From: JBHHZI01 sp046757965
GTDB taxonomy: Bacteria > Acidobacteriota > Polarisedimenticolia > SMYD01
Length of the DNA stretch: 27,840 bases
Assembly: GCA_046757965.1 (NCBI GenBank)
Contig: JBHHZI010000026.1
Location: 1 to 27,840, forward strand
Direction: 5' to 3'
In this document: positions 15,660 through 22,940 of the stretch, piece after piece
Position numbering within the stretch: position 1 is the first letter of the stretch
Layout of the letters: each line of letters opens with the position of its first letter
Position numbers and translations under genes: made by a program
Notes under the pieces: model-generated
The model's input: the letters and a program-made list of their open reading frames with translations, nothing else
What the model was told of the DNA's origin: nothing
Database searches by the model: none

Positions 15660-15675
15660 CGCAACCATCGTGCCA
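15660..15675 (-). promoter_or_regulatory. Sigma54 promoter of the monoheme cytochrome c gene
   Basis: Read on the minus strand, TGGCACG-ATGG-TTGC is a perfect match to the sigma54 consensus (followed by G instead of A/T). The start point would be near 15649, about 127 bases before the ATG at 15522. It is the best of the five sigma54 sites in the window. Confidence 0.85.
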
Positions 15676-15736
15676 GAGTGAGATTCGCCGGCAGTCCCCC
15701 GGCCGGCATGCCAACCTGGGTGTTTTCCCCCGGACT

Positions 15737-15759
15737 GGGTGGCGCAACGCAGCCAACCC
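15737..15759. promoter_or_regulatory. Candidate activator-binding dyad between two divergent sigma54 promoters
   Basis: The gene-free stretch 15523-15861 holds two divergent sigma54 promoters and, midway, the dyad GGGTGGC-N8-GCCAACC (core TGGCGCAACGCAGCCA at 15740-15755). GCCAACC occurs again at 15710-15716. The dyad centre is about 100 bases upstream of both predicted start points (15649 and 15849), the usual distance for an enhancer-type activator site. The match is imperfect and I did not find the same dyad near the other sigma54 promoters, so this is only a candidate. Nothing else was recognised in the stretch. Confidence 0.3.
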
Positions 15760-15822
15760 GCACGCCGACCGGCCAGGTGGCGGGTCGATCGGCGCACCCC
15801 GCCTGCTGGAGCGCCTGCCGGC

Positions 15823-15838
15823 TGGCGTCCATCTTGCT
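15823..15838 (+). promoter_or_regulatory. Sigma54 promoter of the pyruvate:ferredoxin oxidoreductase gene
   Basis: TGGCGTC-CATC-TTGCT has exact GG-N10-GC spacing, an intact -12 TTGC and a -24 TGGC with a poorer following triplet. The start point would be near 15849, leaving a leader of only about 13 bases that just includes the ribosome site GGGAG at 15852-15856. Position before an anaerobic enzyme and opposite another sigma54 promoter supports it. Confidence 0.65.
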
Positions 15839-15861
15839 AGTTCCCATCGACGGGAGAAGCC

Positions 15862-18800
15862 ATGAGCGAAGACCGCCAGGCAGAGGTCCGCATGCTCGAC
15901 GGCAACGCCGCCGTCGCCTCGATCGCGCACCGGACCAGTGAGATCTGCGCGATCTATCCGATCACGCCCTCGTCACCGATGGGAGAGCTCGCCGACGAAT
16001 GGTCCGCCGCCGGCCGGAAGAACATCTGGGGGGCCGTCCCGGCCGTGGTCGAGATGCAATCCGAAGGGGGGGCGGCCGGCGCTCTCCATGGCGCGGTGAC
16101 GGGGGGTGCGCTGAGCAGCACGTTCACCGCCTCCCAGGGGCTGCTCCTGATGATTCCCGATCTGTACAAGATGGCCGGAGAGCTCGCACCGGCCTGCCTT
16201 CACGTCGCCGCGCGAACAGTCGCCACGCACGCCCTCTCGATCTTCGGCGATCATTCGGATGTGATGGCCTGCCGTCAGACCGGCGTGGCACTTCTCGCGT
16301 CCGGTTCCGTGCAGGAAGCCCACGACCTGGCCGCCGTGGCCCAGGCCGCCACCCTGCGGTGCCGGATCCCCTTCGTCCATTTCTTCGACGGCTTTCGAAC
16401 CTCCCACGAGGTGGCCAAGATCCTCGAGATCGACGATGACACCCTCCGTCAGCTCATCCCGGACGACCTGCTCCAGCAGCACCGCGCACGGGCCCTGACA
16501 CCGGATCGGCCCGTCCTGCGGGGCACCGCACAGAATCCGGACACGTTCTTTCAGGCCCGGGAGGCGGCCAACCCGACGTACCTGGCCGCGCCGGGCCGGG
16601 TGCAGGACGTCATGGACGCCCTGGGCGACGCGACCGGCCGGCGGTATCACCTGTTCGACTACGCTGGCCACCCGAGGCCCGAGAGGGTCATCGTGATCAT
16701 GGGTTCGGGCGCGGAAACGGTCCACGAGACGGTCGATCATCTGCTGGAGGCCGGCGAGCGGGTCGGCGTGCTCAAGGTTCGCCTGTACCGGCCGTTCGAC
16801 AGCGACGCGTTCGCCCGGGCCCTGCCGGATTCGACGCGCGGTGTGGCGGTTCTGGATCGCACCAAGGAGCCAGGCGGCGTGGGCGAGCCGCTCTACGTCG
16901 ATGTCCTCGCGGCACTCCACGAGACGCGGACTCCGGGCCACGTCCCGGCAGTCATCGGCGGGCGCTACGGACTGTCGTCGAAGGAGTTCACGCCGGCCAT
17001 GGTGAAGGCCGTGTTCGACGAACTGGGCCGCGAGGAACCCAGAGCCCACTTCACCGTGGGAATCGTTGACGACGTCACCCGGATGTCACTCCCGGTGAAT
17101 CCGGCGATGGAGATCGAACCCGACGACGTGTTCAGGGCCGTGTTCTTCGGGCTCGGCTCGGACGGCACGGTCGGAGCCAACAAGAACTCGATCAAGATCA
17201 TCGGCCTGAGCACGGACGCGTACGCTCAGGGAGCCTTCGTCTACGACTCGAGGAAGGCCGGGTCGGTCACCATCTCACATCTGCGCATCGGCCCCCGTCC
17301 GATCCGCTCCGCCTATCTGATCCACCGGGCGGCGTTCGTCGGATGCCATCAGTTCCAGTTCCTCGACACCCATGACGTCCTGGACCTGGCCGGTGAGAAG
17401 GCGGTGTTCCTGCTGAACTCGCCGTTCGGCCCCGACGACGTCTGGTCCCATCTTCCGCGTGAAATCCAGGAACAGATCATCGACAAGCAGATCCGATTCC
17501 ATGTCATCGATGCGTACGGCGTGGCGAAGCGCAACGGACTCGGCGGTCGGATCAACACGATCATGCAGACCGGATTCTTCGCGCTGACCGGCATTCTGCC
17601 GGAAACTCGGGCCATCGCCGAGATCAAGCAGGCGATCGAGACCACCTACGGACGCAAGGGCAAGGACGTGGTGGCACGCAACGTCGCGGCCGTGGACGAG
17701 ACCATCGCCGCGCTGCACGAGGTCCGTGTCCCCGGCCACGCGACCGCCACGCGGCATCGCCCGCAGATCGTCGCCGATGACGCGCCGGATTTTGTCAAGA
17801 AGGTGACCGCCGTGATGCTCGCCGGCAAGGGAGACCTCCTGCCGGTCAGCGCCTTTCCTCCCGACGGCACGTGGCCGGTCGGCACCTCCCGATGGGAGAA
17901 GAGAAACCTCGCCCAGGAGATTCCCATCTGGGATTCCTCGCTCTGTATCCAGTGCAACAAGTGTGCGTTGATCTGCCCGCACGCCGCCATCCGGGCCAAG
18001 ATCGCCGACCCGGCTGACCTGGCGTTGGCGCCGGACAGCTTCCGGAGCACCGACTATCGCGGATCGGAGTTTGCCGGCAGCGCCTACATCCTCCAGGTGG
18101 CGCCCGAGGACTGCACCGGGTGTCACCTGTGTGTCGAGCTCTGCCCGGCGAAGGACAAGGTCCACCCCGACCACAAGGCCATCAACATGCGCCCTCAGCG
18201 ACCGGTGCGGGCGCAGGAGATCGAGAACTACGCGTTCTTCCTGGACCTGCCCGAGGTCGATCGGAGCCGTGTCAGGCGCGATAACAAGGGCTCGCAGTTT
18301 CTCCAGCCGTTATTCGAGGCCTCCGGGGCCTGCCCCGGGTGCGGCGAGACGCCGTACATCAAGCTGCTGACACAGCTATTCGGCGACCACCTGCTGATCG
18401 CCAACGCCACCGGCTGCTCATCCATCTACGGCGGCAATCTCCCGACAACGCCCTACTCGACCGATGCGCACGGGAGGGGGCCGGCCTGGTCGAACTCGCT
18501 CTTCGAGGACAACGCGGAGTTCGGCCTCGGATTCCGGCTGGCGATCGACTCCTTCGCCCGGCAGGCCCGGGAACTGTTGCTGGCGCGGGCCGGGCGGATC
18601 GGAGACGATCTCGTCCGCGACGCGCTCGCCGCCACAGGGCCGGAAGAGGCCGACATCACCCGGCAGCGCCGCCTCATCGAGGAGATCGGCACCCGTCTCG
18701 CCGATGATCCCACGCCCGCGGCCCGCCAGCTCGCGCCACTCCTCCCGTATCTCGCTCACAAGAGTGTCTGGATGATCGGGGGGGATGGATGGGCCTATGA

Positions 18801-19449
18801 CATCGGCCATGGTGGACTCGACCACGTCCTGTCGATGGATCGGGATGTCAACATCCTGGTCCTCGATACCGAGGTGTACTCGAATACCGGCGGCCAGCAG
18901 TCAAAGGCCACGCCGCTGGGTGCGTCGGCGAAGTTCGCCGTCGCCGGCAAGTCCCTGGCCAAGAAGGACCTGGGGCTGATGGCCATGAGCTACGGGCATG
19001 TCTACGTGGCACGGGTCGCCATGGGGGCCTCCGATCAGCAGACCGTCCAGGCCCTCCGGGAGGCCGATGCGCATCAGGGTCCCTCCCTGGTCATCGCTTA
19101 CGCCCACTGCATCGCGCATGGCTTCGACCTGCGGCACGGCGCTGCGCAGCAGCGACGGGCGGTGCGGTCCGGCGTGTGGCCCCTCTACCGCTTCGACCCG
19201 GCCCGCGTGGCGCGGGGGAAACCGCCGCTGAAGCTGGACTCCGGGCCGCCACGTCTTACAGCCCGGGAGTACATGAGTCACGAGGCCCGGTTCGGGGTCG
19301 TGGAGGCCCTCGACCCCGACCGGTTCCGTCACCTTCTCGACGAGGCCCAGCGAGACGTGGACCGGCGCATCGCCATCTACCAGCACCTGGCCGGCCTCAC
19401 CCTCACGGCCAGCGGCGAGGACGACTCGACGCAGTCCCCCGTCCGCTGA
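15862..19449 (+). CDS. nifJ: Pyruvate:ferredoxin (flavodoxin) oxidoreductase, single-chain
   Basis: A 1195-residue single-chain enzyme that oxidises pyruvate with CoA to acetyl-CoA and CO2 and reduces ferredoxin or flavodoxin; the length is that of the homodimeric NifJ/PFOR family. The N-terminal domain has YPITPSSPMGELADEW. The ferredoxin-like domain carries two 4Fe-4S motifs, CIQCNKCALICP (from C695) and CTGCHLCVELCP (from C751). The proximal cluster ligands are C824, C827, C852 and C1083, and TPP is bound by GDGWAYDIGHGGLDH (G974 onward) with the conserved EVYSNTGGQQSKATPLG. The ATG has GGGAGAAG just upstream. A sigma54 promoter lies at 15823. In some diazotrophs nifJ is sigma54/NifA-controlled, but no nif genes are in view; here it is more likely tied to the globin-sensor regulator, giving low-potential electrons and acetyl-CoA under anaerobic conditions. 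Confidence 0.96.
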   Translation: MSEDRQAEVRMLDGNAAVASIAHRTSEICAIYPITPSSPMGELADEWSAAGRKNIWGAVPAVVEMQSEGGAAGALHGAVTGGALSSTFTASQGLLLMIPDLYKMAGELAPACLHVAARTVATHALSIFGDHSDVMACRQTGVALLASGSVQEAHDLAAVAQAATLRCRIPFVHFFDGFRTSHEVAKILEIDDDTLRQLIPDDLLQQHRARALTPDRPVLRGTAQNPDTFFQAREAANPTYLAAPGRVQDVMDALGDATGRRYHLFDYAGHPRPERVIVIMGSGAETVHETVDHLLEAGERVGVLKVRLYRPFDSDAFARALPDSTRGVAVLDRTKEPGGVGEPLYVDVLAALHETRTPGHVPAVIGGRYGLSSKEFTPAMVKAVFDELGREEPRAHFTVGIVDDVTRMSLPVNPAMEIEPDDVFRAVFFGLGSDGTVGANKNSIKIIGLSTDAYAQGAFVYDSRKAGSVTISHLRIGPRPIRSAYLIHRAAFVGCHQFQFLDTHDVLDLAGEKAVFLLNSPFGPDDVWSHLPREIQEQIIDKQIRFHVIDAYGVAKRNGLGGRINTIMQTGFFALTGILPETRAIAEIKQAIETTYGRKGKDVVARNVAAVDETIAALHEVRVPGHATATRHRPQIVADDAPDFVKKVTAVMLAGKGDLLPVSAFPPDGTWPVGTSRWEKRNLAQEIPIWDSSLCIQCNKCALICPHAAIRAKIADPADLALAPDSFRSTDYRGSEFAGSAYILQVAPEDCTGCHLCVELCPAKDKVHPDHKAINMRPQRPVRAQEIENYAFFLDLPEVDRSRVRRDNKGSQFLQPLFEASGACPGCGETPYIKLLTQLFGDHLLIANATGCSSIYGGNLPTTPYSTDAHGRGPAWSNSLFEDNAEFGLGFRLAIDSFARQARELLLARAGRIGDDLVRDALAATGPEEADITRQRRLIEEIGTRLADDPTPAARQLAPLLPYLAHKSVWMIGGDGWAYDIGHGGLDHVLSMDRDVNILVLDTEVYSNTGGQQSKATPLGASAKFAVAGKSLAKKDLGLMAMSYGHVYVARVAMGASDQQTVQALREADAHQGPSLVIAYAHCIAHGFDLRHGAAQQRRAVRSGVWPLYRFDPARVARGKPPLKLDSGPPRLTAREYMSHEARFGVVEALDPDRFRHLLDEAQRDVDRRIAIYQHLAGLTLTASGEDDSTQSPVR

Positions 19450-19581
19450 CGTCCCGGCCGGCCTCCGCGCCTGGATATCGACGTCCAGCCCGGCGTCCGC
19501 TACTCTGTTCCGCGATGGGACATCCTGTCGGACCGAGAACCGGCGTGATGCCTGCGGGCGCCTGATGCAGGGGCCAGGTCC

Positions 19582-20118
19582 GTGATCCGGGTGCTTCTCG
19601 CCACGGCCGGCCTCGCCGCCTGGCTGGCCATCCGTTGCCGGCGGCCGGGGTGGGCGTCGCGCCTGCCTCGCCTCCCCCGACTCGCGTGGCGCCTCGGTAT
19701 TCCGGCCGTGTCGATCCTGCTGGCGGCGTCCGCCTCACCGGTGTCGGCCGTCGGTCTCGCCGCAGCCGCCGGCCTCGTGTACCGCTGGGGAGTCCGGAGA
19801 CCCGCGACCCTGAGGCGTGAGCTGAGGGCCGAGGCCCGGGCCTTCGAGGCGGCGTTGCACGCGGCCGGCCGCCCGGCGACCTTCGACGAGGTGGCGCTGT
19901 GCATCCTGCTTCAGCGGTTCGCCGGCCACGGCATGGCCCGCGCCGAGGCCGCGGTTCTCGCCGGCCGATGCGCCACGCTGGACGACCTCGGCGCGCAGAT
20001 TGCCCTGCGCACCGGGGGTATGCCGGCGTACGCGGCCTACATCAGAAGACACGGCCACCCTGTCGACATCGTCGACGCGGAACAGGCCGCGCACGGCGAC
20101 CGGTTCGACGGACGTTGA
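19582..20118 (+). CDS. Hypothetical membrane-associated protein
   Basis: A 178-residue protein, not recognised. It starts at a GTG and has two hydrophobic stretches (about residues 3-17 and 38-68), separated by an arginine-rich segment, so the N-terminal third probably sits in the membrane. The remainder is alanine-rich and helical, with FDEVALCILLQRFAGHGMARAEAAVLAGRCATLDDLGAQIALRTGG as its most ordered part (read as two helices from residue about 100). There is no catalytic or metal-binding pattern. The end is 12 bases before the sulfatase-like gene. High arginine and alanine content is general in this GC-rich DNA, so it is a moderate-confidence gene. Confidence 0.5.
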   Translation: MIRVLLATAGLAAWLAIRCRRPGWASRLPRLPRLAWRLGIPAVSILLAASASPVSAVGLAAAAGLVYRWGVRRPATLRRELRAEARAFEAALHAAGRPATFDEVALCILLQRFAGHGMARAEAAVLAGRCATLDDLGAQIALRTGGMPAYAAYIRRHGHPVDIVDAEQAAHGDRFDGR

Positions 20119-20130
20119 CGATGTGGTGAT

Positions 20131-21549
20131 ATGATGCGTCTTCCAATGTGCGCTAAGAACCGCCGGATACTCACGCCAGGACTCGCCGCCCTGCTCGCTC
20201 TCCTCGCTCCGCTCGCCGCACTCGGTGGCGAGAGCCCGCCCCCGCCAGGTCCAGCAGCCGGCCTGCGGGATGGAGGGCCCACGACCAGCCGGAGCCGGCC
20301 GGAGAATGTCCTGCTCGTCACGGTCGACACGACGCGGGCGGATCATCTCTCCTGCTACGGCTACGGCATCCGCACGTCGCCCCACATCGATGCGCTGGCC
20401 AGCACCGGGATCCGTTTCGCCGACGCGTCGTCCGTGGTGCCCCTGACCGGGCCCGGCCATGCCACGCTGATGACCGGCCTGGTGCCCCGGGACCATGGTG
20501 CCGTCCGCAACGGCGTTCGCATTCGCCCGGAGGTCCCGACGCTGGCCCAGATCGCCTCGCAGATCGGCATGCAGACCGCGGCGTTCATCTCGGGCTGGAC
20601 ACTCAGCGCCCGGATCACCGGGCTCGACCACGGCTTCGACACGTACGACGACGAGATGACCGACCGGTACCGCCTCGTGAACCATCAGCGCTGGGGGGAT
20701 CAGACCACTGACCGGGCACTGGACTGGCTGGATGCCCACGGAGACACCCCGTTCTTCCTCTGGGTGCATCTCTTCGATCCCCACGAGCCGTACCGGTCTC
20801 ACGATCTGGATCTTGCCCCCGTGCCGGGCGCGGCGCCGGTGAAACGCAGCGGCCGGGTGGCCGACTATGATCAGGAGATTGCCTTCGCGGACGCACAGAT
20901 CGGACGGCTGCTGGCGGCTCTCGTCCGGAAGGGCCTGCGGGATCGCACACTCGTCGTTCTCACCGCCGATCACGGGGAGGCGTTCGGAGAGCATGGCGAG
21001 AACGGCCATGGCAGGCGTCTGTATCAGACGACCCAGCACGTGCCGCTGATCCTGGCCTACCCCTCCCTCGGGCAGGGCATCGTCCCGGAGCTGCCCGTCT
21101 CCACTCTCGACGTGTTCCCGACGATTCTCGGCATGCTCGAGCAGTCGGTTCCACCCGCCCTGGAGGGAATCCGTCTCGACGAGGCGATTCACGACTCATC
21201 GGACGCGCAGGCCACCCGGGAGATCTACATGGAGACCTTCCACGGCGCGCGGAAGAAATTCTGGCACATCTTCGGGCCGTCGCTCACCGGGGATCCGCTC
21301 TACGTGGCCGTACGGCGGGGTCGCTGGAAAGCCATTCTGGACCCTCATGACGGCCACGCGGAGCTGTTCGACCTGTCCACTGACCCCGGTGAAACCGTCG
21401 ACGTCGCCGCGGATCAGTCCTATCGGCTCCGGCGGTTCATGCCGCAGCTGACGAGCTACGCGCGCAAGGCCTGGCGGTCGGCCGACAGCCCCCAGGAGTT
21501 GACAGGCGCCGATCGCAAGAAGCTGGAAGCCCTCGGTTACGTCAACTGA
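20131..21549 (+). CDS. Sulfatase-like hydrolase (alkaline phosphatase superfamily)
   Basis: A 472-residue exported protein with an N-terminal hydrophobic segment (about residues 14-31). The fold signature is ENVLLVTVDTTRADHLSCYGYG (read as VTVDTTRADHLSCYG, D66 metal ligand), PLTGPGHATLMTG near residue 104, LFDPHEPY and the metal-binding LTADHGEAFGEHG. True sulfatases have C/S-X-P-X-R, converted to formylglycine; here the nucleophile position is the threonine of PLTGPGH (T106) and there is no such motif, so a phosphodiesterase, phosphatase or phosphotransferase activity is as likely as sulfatase. The C-terminal YVAVRRGRWKAILDP and ELFDLSTDPGE are standard for the superfamily. ATG choices at 20131 and 20134 cannot be told apart; no strong ribosome site is visible. 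Confidence 0.85.
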   Translation: MMRLPMCAKNRRILTPGLAALLALLAPLAALGGESPPPPGPAAGLRDGGPTTSRSRPENVLLVTVDTTRADHLSCYGYGIRTSPHIDALASTGIRFADASSVVPLTGPGHATLMTGLVPRDHGAVRNGVRIRPEVPTLAQIASQIGMQTAAFISGWTLSARITGLDHGFDTYDDEMTDRYRLVNHQRWGDQTTDRALDWLDAHGDTPFFLWVHLFDPHEPYRSHDLDLAPVPGAAPVKRSGRVADYDQEIAFADAQIGRLLAALVRKGLRDRTLVVLTADHGEAFGEHGENGHGRRLYQTTQHVPLILAYPSLGQGIVPELPVSTLDVFPTILGMLEQSVPPALEGIRLDEAIHDSSDAQATREIYMETFHGARKKFWHIFGPSLTGDPLYVAVRRGRWKAILDPHDGHAELFDLSTDPGETVDVAADQSYRLRRFMPQLTSYARKAWRSADSPQELTGADRKKLEALGYVN

Positions 21550-21578
21550 GATCCCGCCGCGTGAGGGTCCCGCCCGCC

Positions 21579-21608
21579 TTGACGCGATCCCCCCTGTTGC
21601 GGGAAAAT
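21579..21608 (+). promoter_or_regulatory. Possible vegetative promoter before the E1 genes
   Basis: TTGACG (21579-21584) and GAAAAT (21603-21608) are 18 bases apart and match -35 and -10 consensus at 5/6 and 4/6. They sit in one of the few A-rich spots of the window, about 80 bases before the probable start of the E1-alpha gene. Transcription would begin near 21615. Confidence 0.4.
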
Positions 21609-21688
21609 GTTGCCTCGGTCCGTATTGCCATCTTCGGCATCGACCCGTTGCCGGGTTCGCGCCCCCATTGCAGGAGTTTGTCGACGTC

Positions 21689-22888
21689 GTGAAGCGGTTC
21701 ACCGCATTCGATCCGCCGGAATATGTCGACTGGTCGCCCGACCCGGATGTGATGGCCGGGTTCCGTGCCACCATCACCGAGAACCCGGATCGCCGGCAAC
21801 GGATCGAGTCCCTCGATGACGAGGCTCTGGCCCGCCTCTACGCGGGAATGCTCCGGTTTCGCCTTCACGACATCGCGCTGAAGCGATGGGTCCGGCAGGG
21901 CGTGATCTCCAAGGCGTGGCTGGGAACCGGTGAGGAGGCGGTGACGGTGGGAAACGTCCATGCGCTCGCGGCCGGTGACGTCGTCGGGCCGATGATTCGC
22001 AACGCCGGAGCCTGCCACGAGATGGGCATGAAACTCATCGACCTGTTCCGGGCTTATCTGGGGACGGCATCCCAGATCACGCGCGGCCGGGACCTTCACA
22101 CCGGCGACCCGGCTCTCGGCGTGCTGCCGCCCATCTCGTTCGTCGCGTCCCTCGTGCCGGTGATGGCCGGCGTCGCCCTGGGCGCGAAGATGCGCGGTGA
22201 ATCGCGGGTCTGCCTGACCTGGGTCGGAGACGGCGCGTCCCGGACGGCGGAGTTTCATGAGGCCTGCAACCTGGCCGCGGTCCAGCGCCTGCCGCTGGTC
22301 GTGGTGCTCCAGGACAACGGGGTGGCTCTGGGCACGCCGACCCAGGTCCACTCGAGAGCCCCCCTCACCGAACTCGCCGGCGCCTACGGAGTCACCGGGC
22401 TGGCCTGCGACGGGAATCATGTTCTCGACGTGTGGGCGGCAACGATGGACGCGGCCGCCCGCTGCCGCCAGGGCGGCGGGCCGGTGTTTCTCGTGGCGCG
22501 CACCTTTCGAATGGGCGGGCACGCCACCCACGATGAGGCAGAGGCGCGAGCCCTCTTCCCGCCTTCCACCTTCGACCACTGGGGACGCCGGGATCCCGTC
22601 GGCATGTTCGAGACCTGGCTGATCGACCCCGCCGAGCCGCTCGCCGGCGGCGCAACGTCGCCCGAGGCACGCAGAGAGAGCCGCCGGGCCTGGCTGGCCG
22701 CCATCGAGGCCCGGGTGAGTGCCGAGATCGATGAGGCCGCCGCGGAAGCGCTATCATCTCGCGATCACGACATGCCTGACGAGAGGTCGCTGCTGGCCGG
22801 AGTAACACTGACCGGCCCGGCGCGGGAAAGCGGGCCGATCTTCCCGTCCATCCGCCCGGGGGCGACCGGGGCAACGCTGACGAACTGA
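21689..22888 (+). CDS. Thiamine-diphosphate dehydrogenase E1 component, alpha subunit (PDH E1-alpha-like)
   Basis: A 399-residue E1-alpha protein of the pyruvate/branched-chain 2-oxoacid dehydrogenase family, which decarboxylates a 2-oxoacid on TPP. The TPP motif runs from GDGASRTAEFHEACN (G180) to VVVLQDNG (N210), and AWLGTGEEAVTVG and GGHATHDEAEA are also typical. The GTG at 21689 is chosen, with AGGAG 12 bases upstream (a long spacing); a TTG at 21668 in the same frame is the alternative. There is no separate E1-beta gene: 52 bases downstream lies a complete fused alpha-beta E1, and no E2 or E3 is in view. The C-terminal 60 residues are less conserved. The substrate cannot be set from sequence. 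Confidence 0.88.
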   Translation: MKRFTAFDPPEYVDWSPDPDVMAGFRATITENPDRRQRIESLDDEALARLYAGMLRFRLHDIALKRWVRQGVISKAWLGTGEEAVTVGNVHALAAGDVVGPMIRNAGACHEMGMKLIDLFRAYLGTASQITRGRDLHTGDPALGVLPPISFVASLVPVMAGVALGAKMRGESRVCLTWVGDGASRTAEFHEACNLAAVQRLPLVVVLQDNGVALGTPTQVHSRAPLTELAGAYGVTGLACDGNHVLDVWAATMDAAARCRQGGGPVFLVARTFRMGGHATHDEAEARALFPPSTFDHWGRRDPVGMFETWLIDPAEPLAGGATSPEARRESRRAWLAAIEARVSAEIDEAAAEALSSRDHDMPDERSLLAGVTLTGPARESGPIFPSIRPGATGATLTN

Positions 22889-22940
22889 CCTTGGATTGCA
22901 TCAGGACGGCGGACGACCGCCGGATCCGGAAGGAGCGCCG

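Noticed and set aside
19735..21192. 485-codon minus-strand frame across the hypothetical and sulfatase-like genes
   Set aside because: It is antisense to conserved sulfatase-superfamily motifs and has no family features.
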